A stretch of DNA of 64,000 nt from Methylobacterium haplocladii (GTDB lineage Bacteria > Pseudomonadota > Alphaproteobacteria > Rhizobiales > Beijerinckiaceae), in contig NZ_BJZT01000008.1 in assembly GCF_007992175.1 (NCBI RefSeq), positions 94,632-158,631 on the forward strand, written 5' to 3'. How positions within the stretch are numbered: position 1 is the first letter of the stretch; each line of letters opens with the position of its first letter. Shown piece after piece: positions 60,604 through 64,000 of the stretch. The notes below the pieces were generated by a model. The model saw only the letters and a program-made list of their open reading frames with translations. It did no database searches and was not told the origin of the DNA. The position numbers and the translations under genes were made by a program.

Positions 60604-62556
60604 ATGCCGACGCACTCGACGAGCGACCTGTTCCAGAGCTTTGCCCGAGGATACGAGGCGCGGCGGGACACGGAGATGTCCCTCACCGAATTCCTGGAAG
60701 CCTGCCGCGACGAACCGCTGATGTATGCCAGCGCGGCCGAGCGTATCCTCGACGCGATCGGCAAGCCGGAGATGGTCGACACGGCCCGCGATGCGCGCCT
60801 CGGCCGGGTCTTCATGAACCGGACCATCCGGGTCTACCCCGCCTTCTCCGAGTTCTACGGCATGGAGGAGACGATCGAGCGGATCGTCTCGTTCTTCCGC
60901 CACGCGGCGCAGGGCCTCGAGGAGCGCAAGCAGATCCTCTACCTGCTCGGCCCCGTCGGCGGCGGTAAGTCCTCGCTCGCCGAGCGCCTCAAGGCGCTGA
61001 TGGAGGTCCATCCCGTCTACGTGCTCAAGGCCGGCGACGAGGTTTCCCCTGTCTTCGAGAGCCCGCTCGGGCTGTTCGATCCGGAGCTCATGGGCAAGGA
61101 GATCGAGGACCGCTTCGGCATCCCGCGCCGCCGGCTCACCGGCCTGATGAGTCCCTGGGCGCTCAAGCGCCTGGACGAGTTCGACGGCGACATCTCGCGC
61201 TTCAAGGTGATCAAGGTCCGCCCGTCGCGGCTGCGCCAGATCGCCATCTCGAAGACCGAGCCCGGCGACGAGAACAACCAGGACATCTCCAGCCTCGTCG
61301 GCAAGGTCGACATCCGCCGGCTGGAGACGCTGAGCCAGGCCGACCCGGACGCCTACTCCTACTCGGGCGGCCTCAACCGGGCGAACCAGGGCGTTCTCGA
61401 ATTCGTCGAGATGTTCAAGGCGCCGATCAAGATGCTGCACCCTCTGCTCACCGCGACGCAGGAGGGCAACTATGTCGGCACCGAGAATATCGGCGCGATC
61501 CCGTTCACCGGCATCATTCTCGCCCACTCGAACGAGTCCGAGTGGCAGTCCTTCAAGTCGAACAAGAACAACGAAGCCTTCATAGACCGCATCTACGTCA
61601 TCAAGGTGCCGTACTGCCTGCGCGTTCAGGAAGAACAGCGCATCTACGAGAAGCTGATCTCCCGCTCCGAACTGTCCGAAGCCTCCTGCGCCCCCGGCAC
61701 TTTCGAGATGCTGGCGCGGTTCTCGGTGCTGTCGCGCTTACGCGAACATGCCAACTCGAACCTGTTCTCCAAGATGCGGGTCTATGACGGCGAGAGCCTG
61801 CGCGAGGTCGATCCTCGCGCCCGCTCGATGCAGGAATACAAGGATACCGGCGGCGTCGACGAGGGCATGGACGGGATCTCGACCCGCTTCGCCTTCAAGG
61901 TGCTGGCGGCGACCTTCAACCACGACACCACCGAGGTCTCGGCCGATCCGGTGCACCTGATGTACGTGCTCGAACAGGCGATCAAGCGCGAGCAGATGCC
62001 GCCCGAGACCGAGAAGCGCTACATGGAGTTCATCAAGACCGAGCTCGCGCCGCGCTATGCCGAGTTCATCGGCCACGAGATCCAGAAGGCCTATCTCGAG
62101 AGCTACCACGATTACGGCCAGAACCTGTTCGATCGCTACATCGACTACGCCGATGCCTGGATCGAGGACCAAGACTTCAAGGATACCGAAACCGGCCAGC
62201 TCCTGAACCGCGAACTCCTGAACCAGGAGCTCACAAAGGTCGAGAAGCCGGCCGGCATCGCCAACCCGAAAGACTTCCGCAACGAGGTCGTGAAGTTCGC
62301 GCTGCGCTCCCGCGCGCAGCACGGAGGGCACAATCCGTCCTGGACGAGCTACGAGAAGCTGCGCGAGGTGATCGAGCGGCGCATGTTCTCCCAAGTCGAA
62401 GAGCTGCTGCCGGTCATCTCCTTCGGCTCGAAGAAAGACGGCGAGACCGAGAAGAAGCACGGCGAGTTCGTCGAGCGGATGACGGCCCGCGGCTACACGG
62501 AGCGTCAGGTCCGGCGGCTCGTGGAATGGTACATGCGGGTGAAGCAGGCGGGTTGA
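60604..62556 (+). CDS. prkA: PrkA-family serine protein kinase / AAA+ protein (YeaG)
   Basis: 650 residues from ATG 60604, with GGGGGTG upstream. The Walker A-like motif YLLGPVGGGKSSLAERLK lies near residue 117 and a Walker B/sensor region near GIILAHSNESEW (about 300). The N-terminal AAA-like PrkA domain is followed by a C-terminal PrkA domain (from about 400, VDEGMDGISTRFAFKVL). The family was described as serine protein kinases and is upregulated under nitrogen starvation and stationary phase in several bacteria. It heads an operon with YeaH and, beyond the window, probably SpoVR. Confidence 0.92.
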   Translation: MPTHSTSDLFQSFARGYEARRDTEMSLTEFLEACRDEPLMYASAAERILDAIGKPEMVDTARDARLGRVFMNRTIRVYPAFSEFYGMEETIERIVSFFRHAAQGLEERKQILYLLGPVGGGKSSLAERLKALMEVHPVYVLKAGDEVSPVFESPLGLFDPELMGKEIEDRFGIPRRRLTGLMSPWALKRLDEFDGDISRFKVIKVRPSRLRQIAISKTEPGDENNQDISSLVGKVDIRRLETLSQADPDAYSYSGGLNRANQGVLEFVEMFKAPIKMLHPLLTATQEGNYVGTENIGAIPFTGIILAHSNESEWQSFKSNKNNEAFIDRIYVIKVPYCLRVQEEQRIYEKLISRSELSEASCAPGTFEMLARFSVLSRLREHANSNLFSKMRVYDGESLREVDPRARSMQEYKDTGGVDEGMDGISTRFAFKVLAATFNHDTTEVSADPVHLMYVLEQAIKREQMPPETEKRYMEFIKTELAPRYAEFIGHEIQKAYLESYHDYGQNLFDRYIDYADAWIEDQDFKDTETGQLLNRELLNQELTKVEKPAGIANPKDFRNEVVKFALRSRAQHGGHNPSWTSYEKLREVIERRMFSQVEELLPVISFGSKKDGETEKKHGEFVERMTARGYTERQVRRLVEWYMRVKQAG

Positions 62557-62657
62557 GGCGGCCACGCAGTCTTCGCCGCCATCGGGCCCACTGTCGTACC
62601 GTTGACCGAGCGTTGTGCCCGGCAACGGCTTGAGGACGAGGCGCTAAGCGAGACACG

Positions 62658-63959
62658 ATGCACATCGTCGACCGTCGGCTCAACCCAGGAGGCAAGAGCC
62701 TCCCGAACCGTCAGCGCTTCCTGCGACGCGTCAAGGACATGGCCCAGCGCGCGGTCCGAGAATCCGCGCGCGAGAAGGACATCAAGGACCTCGGCAAGGA
62801 TGGCCGGATCTCGGTGCCGGCCGACGGCGTTCGTGAGCCCCGCTTCAGCCGCCAGCCCGGCACCGGACTTCAGGACTACATCATCCCCGGCAACAAGACC
62901 TACGTCGAAGGCGACCGCATCGAGCGGCCGCCGGGCGGCGGCGGGGCCGGCGGCTCGGGGGAGGGCGGCGACGGCGGCGAGAACAGCGAGGACGCCTTCC
63001 ACTTCGCCCTGACCCGCGACGAATTCCTCGAACTCTTCCTCGACGACCTCGAACTGCCCGACCTCGCCAAGCGCCGGCTGTCCATCGTCGAGACGGAAGG
63101 CCTGCGCCGGGCCGGCTACACGGTGAGCGGATCGCCCGCCAACCTCGCCCTGACCCGTACGCTGCGCAATTCGATGTCGCGCCGCATCGCCCTCAAGCGT
63201 CCGAAGCTCGAGGAGGTCGCCGCGCTCGAAGCGCAGATCGCGGAGGTCGGCGAGCTCGATCCGATCCTGCCCGAGCTGCGCCTCAGGCTGGAGGCGCTCC
63301 GGGAACGCTCGAAGCGCATTCCCTACGTCGATCCGCTCGACCTGCGCTTCCGCCGCTTCGAGCCCTATCCGCGCCCGATCGCGCAGGCGGTGATGTTCTG
63401 CCTGATGGACGTGTCCGGCTCGATGACCGAGCACATGAAGGACCTCGCCAAGCGGTTCTACATCCTGCTGCACATCTTCCTGACGCGCCGCTACAAGCAC
63501 GTCGAGATCGTCTTCATCCGCCATACCGACAAGGCGCACGAAGTCGACGAGGAGACCTTCTTCGGCTCCCGCGAGACGGGCGGCACGCTGGTCTCCTCGG
63601 CGCTCGTCGAGATGAAGCGCGTCGTCGCCGAGCGCTACGATCCGAACGACTGGAACATCTACGCGGCTCAGGCCTCCGACGGCGACAACGTCTCCTCCGA
63701 CGGCCCGACCTCGACGGAGTTGCTGCGCGCGCACATCCTGCCCGCCTGCCAGCACTTCGCCTATCTCGAAGTCGGCGACGAGAACGGCCCCCGCGCCGGC
63801 TTCGTCGAGCACCGCACGACGCTCTGGCGCACCTACGAGTCGCTCGCCAAGGCGGGCGAGCCGCTGGCCATGCGCAAGGTCAACCACCGCCGCGACATCT
63901 ATCCGGTGTTTCGCGAGCTGTTCGGGCCGAAGGATGCCCGGGCGGAGGCTCAAGCGTGA
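62658..63959 (+). CDS. yeaH: YeaH/YhbH family protein (UPF0229)
   Basis: 433 residues from ATG 62658. N-terminal MHIVDRRLNPGGKSLPNRQRF and GGAGGSGEGGDGGENSEDAF (a Gly-rich stretch near 93-112) precede a von Willebrand A-like domain with a MIDAS-type motif in VMFCLMDVSGSMTEHMK (about 250). Other conserved features are EVDEETFFGSRETGGT and IYAAQASDGDNV. This family travels with PrkA and SpoVR in many proteobacteria; the three act together in stress response, although the biochemistry of YeaH is unknown. Its stop overlaps the next start (GTGA). Confidence 0.93.
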   Translation: MHIVDRRLNPGGKSLPNRQRFLRRVKDMAQRAVRESAREKDIKDLGKDGRISVPADGVREPRFSRQPGTGLQDYIIPGNKTYVEGDRIERPPGGGGAGGSGEGGDGGENSEDAFHFALTRDEFLELFLDDLELPDLAKRRLSIVETEGLRRAGYTVSGSPANLALTRTLRNSMSRRIALKRPKLEEVAALEAQIAEVGELDPILPELRLRLEALRERSKRIPYVDPLDLRFRRFEPYPRPIAQAVMFCLMDVSGSMTEHMKDLAKRFYILLHIFLTRRYKHVEIVFIRHTDKAHEVDEETFFGSRETGGTLVSSALVEMKRVVAERYDPNDWNIYAAQASDGDNVSSDGPTSTELLRAHILPACQHFAYLEVGDENGPRAGFVEHRTTLWRTYESLAKAGEPLAMRKVNHRRDIYPVFRELFGPKDARAEAQA

Positions 63960-64000
63960 GCGGGCGCCCCACTAATCGAGCGACCGGCTGGTGCGGAAAA
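63956..64000 (+). CDS. Start of the next operon gene, probably spoVR (cut by window edge)
   Basis: A GTG at 63956 overlaps the YeaH stop in the pattern GTGA and opens a frame of at least 15 codons (MSGRPTNRATGWCGK) without a stop. Conservation of prkA-yeaH-spoVR order is the only reason to name SpoVR; too little sequence is present to show it. Confidence 0.35.
   Translation, partial: MSGRPTNRATGWCGK

Overview
This 64 kb window is a G+C-rich chromosomal segment from an alphaproteobacterium, most likely of the Hyphomicrobiales and close to Methylobacterium/Methylorubrum. That placement is inferred from codon use, from family-level features (DUF2852, a Yej-type double ABC ATPase, homospermidine synthase beside an ornithine decarboxylase-type enzyme, the DUF177-plsX-fabH-ihfA-merR gene order) and from a bifunctional MalQ::TreY enzyme. 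No rRNA, tRNA, CRISPR array, integrase or transposase was recognised. About 50 genes were assigned, including two cut by the window edges and one pseudogene.

Layout. 1-7.8 kb is housekeeping: a truncated lipoprotein-type hydrolase, a lytic transglycosylase, a fused double-ATPase peptide ABC protein, phosphopentomutase, a CobW-type zinc chaperone with a convincing Zur box and a small partner gene, a TetR regulator and a DUF2852 protein. 7.9-31.9 kb is the centrepiece, an alpha-glucan/trehalose cluster: treZ, malQ::treY, GH13::glgE, treS::maltokinase and glgB on the plus strand, then glgA and a GH13 alpha-glucosidase on the minus strand, then glgP on the plus strand. Three of the enzymes are fusions. 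An A+T-richer M6-type metalloprotease gene sits between glgB and glgA. Together the genes can build glycogen by two routes (GlgA, and TreS-maltokinase-GlgE, both followed by GlgB), convert glycogen ends to trehalose (TreY-TreZ), recycle trehalose to glucan, and degrade glycogen (GlgP, MalQ). glgC and an isoamylase-type debranching enzyme (glgX/treX) were not seen here.

31.9-37 kb holds a ferredoxin-reductase-like protein that has lost its iron-sulfur cysteines, a small coiled-coil protein, a stand-alone receiver protein and a large membrane PAS-GGDEF-EAL protein. 37.3-42.5 kb carries surface-polysaccharide functions (polyprenyl-phosphate sugar-phosphate transferase, sugar epimerase, CapD-like dehydratase) and DUF1206. 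A frameshifted Uma2 pseudogene follows at 42.6-43.1 kb. 43.2-49.7 kb is a polyamine block (homospermidine synthase, GNAT, PLP decarboxylase) interrupted by a glycosyltransferase-methyltransferase pair. The decarboxylase has a long leader that may hold a cis-regulatory RNA.

50.4-54.3 kb encodes a Tat-exported periplasmic glucan protein, a GNAT enzyme, an Old Yellow Enzyme reductase and a HAD phosphatase. 54.4-59.3 kb is the conserved bamE / ubiquinol-cytochrome c chaperone / DUF177 / plsX / fabH / ihfA / merR region. 60.6-64 kb begins the prkA-yeaH-(spoVR) stress operon, which runs off the right edge.
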